This document shows, in pieces, positions 18,752-26,981 of a stretch of DNA of 64,000 bases; positions within the stretch are counted from its first letter, which is position 1; every line of letters begins with the position of its first letter. The notes beneath the pieces are model-generated. The model did not search any database. It saw only the letters and a program-made list of their open reading frames with translations, and was not told where the DNA came from. Made by a program: the position numbers and the translations under genes. The stretch comes from Agromyces sp. Soil535 (GTDB taxonomy: Bacteria > Actinomycetota > Actinomycetes > Actinomycetales > Microbacteriaceae). The stretch is from NCBI RefSeq assembly GCF_001428255.1, contig NZ_LMRW01000023.1:186309-250308 (forward strand). Reading direction: 5' to 3'.

Positions 18752-19132
18752 GCGTCGGTCGCACCCAACCTCCATCGCACCGTCGGTTGGTCCGATCCCT
18801 CGCAGGAGAAGCGTGAGTTGCCCGTGTCAATCAGCGACATGCCCGGCGGCACGAAGCTCGTCACACTCAAGGCCGGCCCGGTGGTGGTCGCCGCGCTCGA
18901 TCGTCAGCACTGCATCGCTGTCGATGTAGCCGAGGGTCGAGCGGTGGGGTGGGGCGGATTTGGGCAGGTCCAACCAGAACTCGTCGGTTGGCACGCCGAG
19001 CCCCAACCGGTAAAGTTCTCGGCGAACGTGACACGATTCGAGGAGGTGAGCCCGATGCACACACTGTCCACTCTGGGCGCTCCTTCGAGTTCACGATCGC
19101 GCGACTGACGTAGCCGTCGCGGGGAGCGCTGC
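18752..19132. other. Intergenic stretch with possible gene remnant
   Basis: No gene is recognised. A minus-strand frame (18827-19060, 77 codons from a GTG) has coding-like third positions but no family match from memory; it may be the decayed tail of a lost gene. The overlapping plus frame 18818-19108 looks less natural. No clear promoter for the downstream patatin gene was found. Confidence 0.3.
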
Positions 19133-20101
19133 ATGCACTCTCAGAAAGCTACGACTATGAATCATTCACTTCCGTTCAACTCGGAGGCGACTTCTCACAA
19201 CGTCTCGGAACGCCACTCCTGCACGGCGTTGGTCCTCGGTGGTGGCGGATCGACGGGCAACGCGTGGCTGATCGGCGTCATCGCCGGCCTGTTCGATGCC
19301 GGGCTGGACGTGACCACAGCCGACCTGACCATCGGGACGTCAGCCGGCTCGACGGCCGCGGCCCAGATAGCTGGCGCGACCCCGACCGAGCTGCTTGCCG
19401 CCATCCTTGCCATTGCCCCCCAGCAGCGGACCGGTCTGGTCGGATCCGACCATGCACGTGTTGCGAGCAGGCCCACGACGGACCATCTGGAGAGGATGAA
19501 AAAGATCATCGCCTCCGCTGAGGATGCGGCCGACATGCGCCGCAGAATGGGCGCGGCGGCACTCGAAATGGATGCGGCGTCGGACGGCTCCTGGCCAACT
19601 CAGTGGCGCGGCACCGTCGCCGCGCGACTGCCCAGTCAGCGCTGGCCGCAACGAACCGTGCTCATCACGGCGGTCGATGCACATACCGGTGATCCGGTCA
19701 TGTTCGACCGCCACAGCGGGGTCGACCTGGTGGACGCCGTGGCCGCCAGCTGTGCCGGTGGTGGCCTTCCCTACAGGATCGGGGACGACCGATACATCGA
19801 CGGCGGTTACCGATCCAACGCCGAGAATGCCGATCTGGCAGCCGGATACGAGCGCGTGCTGGTGCTGTCTCCACTCGGCGGCAGAACGCTGCTACCGCTG
19901 AACTGGGGCATGCAGCTCGCGGCGCAGGTCGACGAACTCCGCGCAGGCGGTAGCTGGGTCGAGACCATCTTCCCGGACAGCAGCTCCGAGCACATGTTCG
20001 GCGCCAATGCGATGGATCTGTCGCTGCGTCCGCCTGCTGCTCGAGCTGGTTACGACCAAGGCAGAGCCCTTGCCGAGCAGCTCACCGAATTCTGGCGCTG
20101 A
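19133..20101 (+). CDS. Patatin-like phospholipase family protein
   Basis: 322 aa. Oxyanion glycine loop GGGGSTGNAW (36-45), nucleophile elbow GTSAGS (S70), and DGGYRSN (D223) supply the Ser-Asp dyad of bacterial patatins, which cleave acyl groups from lipids. No signal peptide, so cytosolic or peripheral. The first ATG is used; an internal ATG at 19157 is about as likely because neither has a good ribosome-binding site. Its codon choice is less biased than in the core genes. Confidence 0.8.
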   Translation: MHSQKATTMNHSLPFNSEATSHNVSERHSCTALVLGGGGSTGNAWLIGVIAGLFDAGLDVTTADLTIGTSAGSTAAAQIAGATPTELLAAILAIAPQQRTGLVGSDHARVASRPTTDHLERMKKIIASAEDAADMRRRMGAAALEMDAASDGSWPTQWRGTVAARLPSQRWPQRTVLITAVDAHTGDPVMFDRHSGVDLVDAVAASCAGGGLPYRIGDDRYIDGGYRSNAENADLAAGYERVLVLSPLGGRTLLPLNWGMQLAAQVDELRAGGSWVETIFPDSSSEHMFGANAMDLSLRPPAARAGYDQGRALAEQLTEFWR

Positions 20102-20154
20102 CGCCTGCGAAGCCAGCCGACGTAGGGGAGGCCCAAGCGATATCCAATTTCGCT

Positions 20155-20177
20155 CTATGTGCAGATTTCGCACATAG
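20155..20177. repeat. Inverted repeat downstream of the patatin gene
   Basis: Perfect 8-bp arms CTATGTGC / GCACATAG with a 7-nt spacer, 53 bp after the patatin stop. Could be a terminator hairpin or a protein-binding site; it forms the left end of the repeat at 20158-20210. Confidence 0.45.
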
Positions 20178-20210
20178 CGTGCTTTTGGTGGTGAAGCGCG
20201 TTATCCGTTT
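20158..20210 (+). repeat. Copy A of a diverged intergenic repeat
   Basis: Starts GTGCAGATTT (20159-20168) and ends TGAAGCGCGTTATCCG (20192-20207). Copy B at 23575-23630 has the same two ends (GTGCAAGATTT and TGAAGTGCGTTATCCG) at a spacing that differs by only two bases. Nothing coding is seen here. Confidence 0.4.
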
Positions 20211-20239
20211 TCGTACTATTCGAGTCGGGCTGGGCTGGA

Positions 20240-20360
20240 TCATGTGCCTTCGACCCGTAGGCCGCGGAGCACGACGTCGAGGCCGAGACTAACCTGATCG
20301 GCGGGCCGCGCGCTCGATCGCGATTGCGCCGACCAGCACGGCATGCAGGTCGGTCACGGT
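20240..20360 (-). pseudogene. Remnant of a TetR-family regulator C-terminus
   Basis: Minus-strand reading gives VTDLHAVLVGAIAIERAA in one frame, then, after a one-base shift near 20310, ADQVSLGLDVVLRGLRVEGT and a stop. The two pieces together resemble the ligand-domain end of TetR/AcrR regulators. No HTH part is left: the upstream region is the 3' end of the HxlR gene, which it overlaps slightly. The family call is from pattern only. Confidence 0.4.
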
Positions 20361-20848
20361 GATGTCGGGTCGGATGCTGCGGCGTAGGCGGCGTCGAGGC
20401 GCTCGAACGGGCCTGAGCCGCCGTGCGGCTTTGGCGGGGCGCCGAGGTGGCGGGCGCGGAGCTCGTCCATGAGCTCCTCGATGAACGCCGGACCCTCATC
20501 GCGCATGAGTTGCTGCCGGGCCCGGAGCTCGGCGCTGCCGGAACGCCAGTCGAGGCCCCAGTTGCCGAGGGCGTAGATGATCGGGAGGGTCTGGATGCCG
20601 GCTTCAGTGAGGCTGTAGCGAGCCCGCTGCCCTCTTGCGGCGGTGCCGCGGGTGAGGATGCCTGCATCGATGAGCCTCACGAGGCGGTCGGCGAGGATGT
20701 TCGAGGCGATGCCCTCGATTGATCCGGTGAGCAGCGCGCGGAAGTAGCGGCGGTCGCCGAAGATGACGTCGCGAAGTATGAGCAGCGACCAGCGGTCTCC
20801 GAGCACCTCGACGGCCGCGTTGATCGGGCTCCCGGAGCGTGGTTCCAC
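20354..20848 (-). CDS. HxlR-family winged-helix regulator
   Basis: 164 aa. PINAAVEVLGDRWSLLILRDVIFG is the HxlR entry helix, followed by SNILADRLVRLIDAGIL as recognition helix and the wing GQRARYSLTEAG. GTG start behind a strong AAGGAGGAATC site. Divergent from a DHFR-family/MBL operon, with a 27-bp near-palindrome in the shared promoter region; it probably controls both directions. Confidence 0.85.
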   Translation of the reverse strand: MEPRSGSPINAAVEVLGDRWSLLILRDVIFGDRRYFRALLTGSIEGIASNILADRLVRLIDAGILTRGTAARGQRARYSLTEAGIQTLPIIYALGNWGLDWRSGSAELRARQQLMRDEGPAFIEELMDELRARHLGAPPKPHGGSGPFERLDAAYAAASDPTSP

Positions 20849-20877
20849 GATTCCTCCTTGACAGGCATTTGCTTCTC

Positions 20878-20907
20878 ACTATAGTAGTTGCAAAGTGCAA
20901 TCACTAT
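20878..20907. promoter_or_regulatory. Divergent promoter region with HxlR-type operator
   Basis: Near-palindrome ATAGT-N2-TTGCA-N3-TGCAA-N2-ACTAT at 20881-20907. A minus-strand -10 TATAGT (20878-20883) overlaps its left arm and a plus-strand CACTAT-type -10 its right arm. Confidence 0.55.
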
Positions 20908-20922
20908 TGGGAAGAGGAGCCG

Positions 20923-21513
20923 ATGGGCCGGTTTGTCTACGGGATGAACGTGTCCCTCGACCTGCGGATCGAGCAGGTCCCTGGGGACAACGGGGCTGGC
21001 GAGTGGGTGCGCATCGATGAGGAACTGCACCGCGAGTGGAACGCGCAGGAGCAGGCGCTCGCACTCATGGTCCTGGGCCGGGTCGTGTACGAGATCATGG
21101 AGGAATATTGGCCGCGGGCGCGCGAGGACGTGTCGCTGCCGGACTACATGCGCGAGTACGCCGAGATCTGGACCGCCAAGCCAAAGGTGCTCGTCTCCCG
21201 CACCCGACAAAGCGCCGATCACAACACCCGGATCATCGGGGGAGACGACGCGATCGAGCAGCTCGCCGCCCTTCGAGCCGAGACCGACGGCACAATCGGG
21301 GTAGGGGGCGCAGCGCTGGCGACGCAGCTGCTCCGGGCGAGTCTGCTCGACGAGCTGCTCCTCGCTACGCATCCCACGATCCTCGGCTTCGGCAGGCCGC
21401 TGTTCGACGATTACGACATGCCGATCGAACTCGATCTGCTCGAGCATCGATCGTTCGAATCGGGCGTCACGATGCACCACTACGCCATCCGCGATGTGAG
21501 CGAGGCCAGCTGA
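20923..21513 (+). CDS. Dihydrofolate reductase-family protein
   Basis: 196 aa. MGRFVYGMNVSLDLRIE start, ALMVLGRVVYEIMEEYW, and VGGAALATQLLRASLLDELLLATHPTILGFGRPLFDD are RibD-like reductase features. AGAGGAG lies 3 nt before the ATG. It overlaps the MBL-fold gene by one base (TGATG) and is divergent from HxlR, so it is likely the first gene of an HxlR-controlled pair. Third of four paralogues. Confidence 0.82.
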   Translation: MGRFVYGMNVSLDLRIEQVPGDNGAGEWVRIDEELHREWNAQEQALALMVLGRVVYEIMEEYWPRAREDVSLPDYMREYAEIWTAKPKVLVSRTRQSADHNTRIIGGDDAIEQLAALRAETDGTIGVGGAALATQLLRASLLDELLLATHPTILGFGRPLFDDYDMPIELDLLEHRSFESGVTMHHYAIRDVSEAS

Positions 21514-22343
21514 TGCTGAAGCAGGTTGCCGGTGGCGTACTGGTCCACGAGAGCGAGTGCATCCAGAGCAACGCAGTTGTCGTGGAGGGCGATGCCGGCG
21601 TGCTGCTCATCGACGCGGGTATCACGGGCGACGAAATGGCGACCCTCGCGAACGACCTTCGCGAGTTGGGCCAGCCTGTCGTGGCAGGTTTCTCGACGCA
21701 TCCCGATTGGGACCACGTGCTCTGGCACCCCGCGCTCGGCAACGCGCCTCGTTACGGCACAGCCCGCTGCGCGGCTTCTCTCCGAGATCTGCTGTCGAAG
21801 GCCGACTGGGAGGCCCAGGTGGCCGAGGGGCTGCCGCCGGAGGTTGCCGATGATGTCCCGATGGAGCTGCTCGGTCTCATCACCGGTCTGCCCGCCGAAG
21901 CTGCGGAGATTCCTTGGGATGGCCCCAAGGTCCGGATCATCGAGCATCAGGCGCATGCGCCAGGCCATGCGGCGCTGTTGATCGAGGAGTGCGGCGTTCT
22001 CGTCGCCGGCGACATGCTTTCCGACGTCCTGATTCCGATGCTCGACCTGCAGGCCGCGAACCCGATCGAGGACTACCTCGCCGCACTGGAGTTGCTTGAG
22101 CGCGTGGCGGACCGCGTGGATGTCGTCATCCCTGGCCACGGGTCCGTCGGCGGCGCTGGCCAGTTGCGCGCACGGATCGACCAAGATCGGGCCTATGTGA
22201 ACGCCATGCGGAACGGCCACGTTCCCAGCGACCCGCGGATCGGCTCATCGGCCAAGCCCGGTTGGGAATGGGTGAGCGACGTGCACACATGGCAACTGCA
22301 AAGCCTCGCCCAAAGAAGCGAGCGCGATGGTGCGCCCGACTAG
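21513..22343 (+). CDS. MBL-fold metallo-hydrolase
   Basis: 276 aa. STHPDWDHVLWHP supplies an H-x-D-x-D-H version of the HxHxDH metal box (first His replaced in the usual register), with further ligands in HAPGHAALLIEECGVLVAGD and VVIPGHGSVGG. Substrate unknown; the family includes lactonases, glyoxalase II and others. Start overlaps the preceding stop as TGATG, so translation is coupled to the DHFR-family gene. Confidence 0.8.
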   Translation: MLKQVAGGVLVHESECIQSNAVVVEGDAGVLLIDAGITGDEMATLANDLRELGQPVVAGFSTHPDWDHVLWHPALGNAPRYGTARCAASLRDLLSKADWEAQVAEGLPPEVADDVPMELLGLITGLPAEAAEIPWDGPKVRIIEHQAHAPGHAALLIEECGVLVAGDMLSDVLIPMLDLQAANPIEDYLAALELLERVADRVDVVIPGHGSVGGAGQLRARIDQDRAYVNAMRNGHVPSDPRIGSSAKPGWEWVSDVHTWQLQSLAQRSERDGAPD

Positions 22344-22688
22344 CGAGCGGGCAGCGGCGAGCGAAGATGGAGGACGTCGCATCGGCCGCCGTTTTGCAAC
22401 CTGTTTGCAGAAGATGAGGTTTGATGGTGAAGTCGCTTAACCGGACTTCTACAAAGCTCTCCGCGGCATGAGGGCGCTACTTCGCTCGCTCCTATGTTCG
22501 GCTATGCGTGTGAGCCCCGCACCTAGGCGACGAGCCCGCGGCGTTACTCAAAAGGCCGAGCGAGGTCAGGTTCGAGACCGCGAGTACCTTCAGTTCCGCT
22601 CGCACCGGTTTGTTGGTGGGTGCGGCGCGGTGTGAGCGCCCTGAACGCGGGGTTGCCTCGCGCTGTTATGCACGGCCAAGGTGACCAC
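22344..22688. other. Intergenic stretch, possible degenerate repeat copy
   Basis: 345 bp without a supported gene. At 22427-22448 a small hairpin GAAGTC-N9-GACTTC sits in GGTGAAG...TTAACCGGACTTC, which resembles the right end of repeat copies A and B but is weaker. Base composition is lower in GC than core DNA. Confidence 0.3.
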
Positions 22689-23373
22689 ATGAAGGATGAG
22701 ACACCGGAGCCGTCGGAGAATACGCGCGCCACCTCGGTAACCGAGAAGCGGCACCGCGAGCAGATGTCCGTCCAGCGGTGGTCGCTCCTCCTCGCCTTTG
22801 TGAGCACCGCCCTGGTCGTCGCGTCGGTGGTCGTCGCGGTCGTGAGCACGGTCGCCGCCAACCGGGCAGCTGACGCAAATATCGCCTCGGTGGAAGAAGC
22901 GAAGGCCGCCCGCATCGATTCGTCGCGTGCTGCCTGTGTGGCGGCGCTGGTTCAGGTCTTCTCCAACTCGGCCACGTTGATTTTGGAATGGAATAGCACT
23001 GAGCTAACGGACTTGGATGGGCGGGAAGTACCGATCACCGATGTGGTGGTCCGCTCACCCGAGGTGGAGAAGGAGTTGCTCCCAGAGCACCCTGGATACT
23101 TGGGAGTGCGATAGCCCCGAGGTCATCCCGGATCGTTCCCCGTTGGCTGAAGGGCTCGGCGAGCGCGTGGAGGATGTCTTCTACGCACTCACGTTGGCAC
23201 GACTCAGGGATAACACGGCCGAGGAGAAGGCGCAGTGCATCGCTGATGCGGTCTACGCCATCACGGATGCGGTCAACAAGGCTGCGGAGTACGTCGATGA
23301 CCTGCGAGAGGGCGAAAGCAAACCGGCGACGTTCGAGGCGGCGTACCCACGCTGTGAGTTCCGGGTGGAATGA
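22689..23373 (+). pseudogene. Frameshifted single-pass membrane protein gene, function unknown
   Basis: Two frames make one plausible protein. The first (22689-23114) starts MKDETPEPSE, has one membrane helix (WSLLLAFVSTALVVASVVVA) and an extracytoplasmic coiled stretch. The second continues from about 23100 (DSPEVIPDRSPLAEGL...) to a stop at 23373 with good amphipathic helices (AQCIADAVYAITDAVNKAAEY). The join near 23090-23115 needs a +1 shift. Either the gene is broken or the sequence has an indel error. Not recognised. Confidence 0.45.
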
Positions 23374-23751
23374 CCCGCCGGCAGTACCGAGGAGGCGCGA
23401 CGGACCCGGAGGCTCGTCGGGCGCCAATCGCAGGCCAGTGGACCATTCTGGGGCCGGTGGGTGCGGGCTGAGGCGGGCCGCCGCAGTTCGCGAATCGTAA
23501 TTTTGCCTCCACTCAAACAGCTGGTCAAACGCTATTTACACGAGCAAGGGGAGGGCTTGGCGTAGTTTCAACAAAGTGCAAGATTTGACCTTTGTGATTT
23601 ACGCTGCTGATGAAGTGCGTTATCCGCTTCTTCCCTAACGGTCGCGGGCTCGCGCTTCCTCGTCGAGAGCTGGGCCCTGCGAGAATGAGGGCGTGACCGG
23701 CGAACGCAGCTACCCCATCCTGCCCTGCCTGAATCACGGGAGAGCAACGAG
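23374..23751. other. Intergenic stretch holding repeat copy B
   Basis: 378 bp with no supported gene. The part 23480-23640 is AT-richer than its surroundings and holds repeat copy B. The DHFR-family gene promoter should lie in the last 100 bp, but no clear -10 was identified. Confidence 0.35.
23575..23630 (+). repeat. Copy B of a diverged intergenic repeat
   Basis: GTGCAAGATTT (23576-23586) and TGAAGTGCGTTATCCG (23611-23626); matches copy A at both ends with near-identical spacing. See the entry at 20158. Confidence 0.4.
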
Positions 23752-24321
23752 ATGAGATCACTTCGATACTCGATCAATGTCACGCTCGACGGCTGCTGCC
23801 ATCACGAGGCAGGGCTCCCGCCGGACGAGGAGTCGATGCGCTACTGGACCGCTGAGATGGCACGAGCCGATGCCCTGCTTTTCGGCCGGGTGACCTACGA
23901 AATGATGGAGTCGGCGTGGCGGAAGCCGACCACGGGCACGTGGCCTGACTGGATGGGTGAGTGGGAGGTCCCGTTCGCCGAGACCATCGACCGGGCGAAG
24001 AAGTACGTCGTGTCGAGCACGCTGAGCGGGGTCGACTGGAATGCCGAGCTGGTGCGAGGCGACTTGGCGCAAGTGGTTCAGCGGCTCAAGCAGGAGCCAG
24101 GTGAGGGCCTGTGGGTGGGCGGAGTGACGCTCCCCCTGGCGTTGGCAGACCTGGGACTGATCGATGAGTACGAGTTCCTTGTGCAGCCGGTCCTTGCCGG
24201 ACACGGGCCGACGTTGCTCGCCGGTCTGCGCGAGCGCATCCAGCTCGAGCTCGTGGACCGCCATGAGTTCCGGTCGGGGGCGGTCGCCCTGCGATACCGG
24301 CCCGCCACTGGTGATCGTTGA
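23752..24321 (+). CDS. Dihydrofolate reductase-family protein
   Basis: 189 aa. SLRYSINVTLDGCCHHEAG start, DALLFGRVTYEMME, KKYVVSSTL, and GGVTLPLALADLGLIDEYEFLVQPVLAGHGPTLL are RibD-like. GGGAGA lies about 8 nt before the ATG. A truncated GntR-type regulator start lies convergently just downstream. Fourth of four paralogues; this and the 20.9-kb copy share the start R-Y/F-x-x-x-x-N-V-T/S-L-D. Confidence 0.82.
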   Translation: MRSLRYSINVTLDGCCHHEAGLPPDEESMRYWTAEMARADALLFGRVTYEMMESAWRKPTTGTWPDWMGEWEVPFAETIDRAKKYVVSSTLSGVDWNAELVRGDLAQVVQRLKQEPGEGLWVGGVTLPLALADLGLIDEYEFLVQPVLAGHGPTLLAGLRERIQLELVDRHEFRSGAVALRYRPATGDR

Positions 24322-24362
24322 CCCGCCTGCTGGAGCGCGGTGTTCAGCGGAGGAGCGAACGA

Positions 24363-24449
24363 TAGCCGTTTCGCCCCCGGCTCGAGCTCGCCCGCCACGA
24401 TCCGCGAGCCGAGGTGCTCGACGGCCAGATCCTGCAGGCGGGAACCCAT
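24363..24449 (-). pseudogene. Truncated GntR-family regulator, N-terminus only
   Basis: The minus strand starts MGSRLQDLAVEHLGSR followed by IVAGELEPGA, the typical first helix and turn of GntR/FadR regulators, and then loses all similarity as it runs into the 3' end of the DHFR-family gene. Its promoter looks intact: TTAGCC, 17 bp, TATGCT (24456-24461), six bases, ATG. A deletion probably removed the rest. Confidence 0.5.
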
Positions 24450-24480
24450 GGGGCGAGCATATCGGCGGGGTGCGGGCAGG

Positions 24481-24987
24481 CTAACGACTCGACGCCGTCT
24501 CGTGGTGCTGATACCATCGCCGGGCTGCACGGGCCTTCCGTGTCAGCAGACGATCCAGCCGGCGGAAATCCTGGGCTAGGATCAGGTGCGTCGCCCACCC
24601 CGGGAGCCACCCGACCTGCCAGCGCAGGGAGTCGCCCAGGTCGCCCGAGTAGTCGGCCCTGATGTGCGTCACCGCGCCGGACGCCGTGCATGCGTATTCA
24701 ACGCGCGCATTCCAAGGCGCAGACGACAGCCACACCACGCGCCGGTTCTCGTCGAGCGACTCCAGCTCGTCGACGAAGTGAACTCTGAACGGGCCGATGC
24801 GGTCCGTGGCCATCCACCTCATGCCGACGCGGAGCTGTCCGTCGTCGATCCGCTTTCGGTACTCGACGGCTGGGGCGAAGTCGTGCCATTTCGTCGGGTC
24901 GGCCAAGTAGGGGAACACCGCCTCGATCCGGTGGTCGACCGTGGCATGCACGACGACATGACGCTCCCAGCGACGCACCGTCGTCAT
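24481..24987 (-). CDS. SRPBCC-family (polyketide cyclase-like) protein
   Basis: 168 aa. VVVHATVDHRIEAVFPYLADPTKWHDFAPAVEY is the first strand and helices of a START/SRPBCC fold, with RVGMRWMATDRIGPFRVHFVDELESLDENRRVVW continuing the sheet; the C-terminal helix is Arg-rich. Likely binds a hydrophobic ligand; no catalytic residues can be assigned. Start MTTVRRWE at 24987; the same open frame continues 330 codons upstream, but that part is the antisense of the hemerythrin gene. Confidence 0.72.
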   Translation of the reverse strand: MTTVRRWERHVVVHATVDHRIEAVFPYLADPTKWHDFAPAVEYRKRIDDGQLRVGMRWMATDRIGPFRVHFVDELESLDENRRVVWLSSAPWNARVEYACTASGAVTHIRADYSGDLGDSLRWQVGWLPGWATHLILAQDFRRLDRLLTRKARAARRWYQHHETASSR

Positions 24988-25212
24988 GGGCCAGGGTCGG
25001 AGTTCGTCGGTCGGACTCTCGCCCCCAAGCGCGTCATCTTCCACGGGCGTGAGTGTATTCCGCGGCTCGCAGCGCGCGCAATCGATTCGTGGCCCGCACT
25101 GCACGTCCCGGAACTTGACCACGATGTGGAACGTAGCGGGGTGTAGGATGCGGGGTGTTCGCCGCGGGAAGCGGCATCCGCCCGCCGCTTCGTGGCGAGA
25201 TCGGGGTGGAAG

Positions 25213-25947
25213 ATGGCTGAGCAGCTGCCGTCGTCCGGGCTTCCGCCTGACGGGCAGACCGCCGGGTGCGATACGTCGGGCATGATCCTCGTCCATCGCA
25301 TCTTCCGCTGGCTGTACCGAGAGCTTCCACTCCTCGTCCGCGAGGTGGAAGCCGACGACGTGACACGTGCCGGAGTCGTCGGGGTGTACGCGAAGCTTGA
25401 CTTCTTCGCCCTCCATCTGCACCATCGAACGGAGGACACCGTGCTCTGGGATCGCCTGGCCACGCGTGATCCCGCCTGCGCCGCGCACGTGGATCTGATG
25501 CGCGCGCAGCATGCCGAGGTCGCATCGCACCTCGCCCGCATCGAGCCTCAGCTCGCTCCATGGGTGGAAACCGCAGATGCGGGACTTCGCGACACGTTCG
25601 CCGCAGATATCGAAGTCCTCCGCGACACACTGTACGGGCACCTCGGCGAGGAGGAGGACGACATCCTCCCGGTCGCCGGCGCGGTGATGTCCCAGCAGGA
25701 ATGGGACGAGCTGGAGGCCCATACGCGTGCCACGCTCCTGGCGCACCGCAAGGACTTTCCGAGGGACGTGCTGTCGCTGCAACTCGGTCTGCTTCTCGCC
25801 AGCGTTCCCGAGGCAGAGCGTGACGAGTGGTATCACGCGAATGTTCCCGCACCGATCCGGCTGCTCTACTCCCTGCTGATGAAGAGAAGGTACGACCGCG
25901 CGATGCGGGAACTGTATCCCGACCGGCCCGTGCCGGCGATGTTCTGA
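25213..25947 (+). CDS. Hemerythrin HHE-domain protein
   Basis: 244 aa. Histidines and acids in a four-helix pattern: MILVHRIFRWLYREL, FFALHLHHRTEDTVLW, QHAEVASHL, DTLYGHLGEEEDDILP. These are di-iron ligands of HHE domains, which bind oxygen or NO or sense them. Start MAEQLPSSG with GGGGTGGAAG just before; an in-frame GTG 7 codons upstream is less good. A TAGGAT box at about 25146-25151 could be its -10. Monocistronic. Confidence 0.85.
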   Translation: MAEQLPSSGLPPDGQTAGCDTSGMILVHRIFRWLYRELPLLVREVEADDVTRAGVVGVYAKLDFFALHLHHRTEDTVLWDRLATRDPACAAHVDLMRAQHAEVASHLARIEPQLAPWVETADAGLRDTFAADIEVLRDTLYGHLGEEEDDILPVAGAVMSQQEWDELEAHTRATLLAHRKDFPRDVLSLQLGLLLASVPEAERDEWYHANVPAPIRLLYSLLMKRRYDRAMRELYPDRPVPAMF

Positions 25948-26023
25948 CCCGGCGGAGCGATCGATCGCGCGCGTCCGGGTCATGGGCCTCGACCACCGGC
26001 GCGTCGACCCTCGCGGGGTCGGG

Positions 26024-26866
26024 TCACGCTGCGAGAACGGGGTCGGCCGCGATGAGCTGAGCGGCCAGGAGCAGCGCGGCGAGCATGACGAGGCGGAAGA
26101 GCGCGCGCGACGGGGGACGCAGGAACGCTGCGGTGACCGTCGCGGCCGCGACTACGACTACACCCGCGAAGAACACCCACGAGACCGCCGAAACCCCGGA
26201 CAGGTCGCCGCCGGCCGAGCCGATGAGCACCATCACTGCACCTGCGACCACCGCGCAGGCGGCGACGGTCGTCGCCACCCTCGGTCCCCAGCGGTGCGGA
26301 AGTCCCCGGACCCCTGTGGCGGCATCCTGATCCAGGTCGGGCAGCACGTTCGTCAGATGCACCGCCGCGCCGAGCGCAGCGCCGGCGATCCAAGCCCACG
26401 GCGGGGCGAAGGCGGGCTGCGGTGCCGAGAGGGTTGCCAGGCTCGGGAAGATCCCGAAGCTCACGAGGAACGGGACGATCGACGCCGCCGTTGACTTGAG
26501 CCCGGCGTTGTACGCCCACGCCGACCCGAGGGCGAGCGCGTGTGCGGCGAGCATCCGCCAACCGAGCAGTGCCGACAGCATCAGGGCCGCTGCCAGCGCA
26601 GCGAGGGCGGCACCCCAGGCGACGGGGAGTCCGACGTCGCCGCGCGCGATCGGCTTGTCCGGTCGCGACGCCATCCTGTCTCGCGGCGCGTCGATCGCGT
26701 CGTTGGAGATTCCGACCGAGAGCTGGCCGGCGAAGACCGCGAGCGCGAGCAGCCCGGCGCGGGCCGGGTCGAGCCCGGCCGCCCACCCGAATGCCAACGC
26801 GAGGGCGGTGACGATCGAGGTCGGCCCGGGGTGCGACGATCGCCACAGCGCCCCAGGTGTGCTCAC
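26024..26866 (-). CDS. UbiA-family prenyltransferase
   Basis: 280 aa, about eight membrane helices. First aspartate motif NDAIDAPRD (N55-D56-x2-D59-x3-D63) and a second, DLDQDAATGVRGLP, bind the Mg-diphosphate of the isoprenoid donor. The acceptor is unknown; members make quinones, hemes or prenylated lipids. Start unclear: GTG at 26866 is taken, GTG at 26872 is also possible, and the frame is open further upstream without membrane-protein character. Confidence 0.82.
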   Translation of the reverse strand: MSTPGALWRSSHPGPTSIVTALALAFGWAAGLDPARAGLLALAVFAGQLSVGISNDAIDAPRDRMASRPDKPIARGDVGLPVAWGAALAALAAALMLSALLGWRMLAAHALALGSAWAYNAGLKSTAASIVPFLVSFGIFPSLATLSAPQPAFAPPWAWIAGAALGAAVHLTNVLPDLDQDAATGVRGLPHRWGPRVATTVAACAVVAGAVMVLIGSAGGDLSGVSAVSWVFFAGVVVVAAATVTAAFLRPPSRALFRLVMLAALLLAAQLIAADPVLAA

Positions 26867-26981
26867 GCGCACGATGCTCTCACGTCCCGCAGCGGGTCGT
26901 CTTCGGTGAGCGGCTGGAAGACCACGATGTCGTCGCGGCGGCGTCGATGGCACGACCTTGGAGACAGTGGGCGTCGGCGAG

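Noticed and set aside
18818..19108. 96-codon plus-strand ORF as a gene
   Set aside because: No family resemblance, no ribosome-binding site, and the opposite strand looks more coding-like.
20158..23630. Integron attC sites
   Set aside because: GCGTTATCC and GCTTAAC recall attC cores, but GTTRRRY is not satisfied, no paired L/R sites are seen and no integron integrase is present.
24988..25983. N-terminal 330 codons of the long frame ending at the SRPBCC gene
   Set aside because: They are antisense to the hemerythrin gene and lack any fold; only the last 168 codons are SRPBCC.
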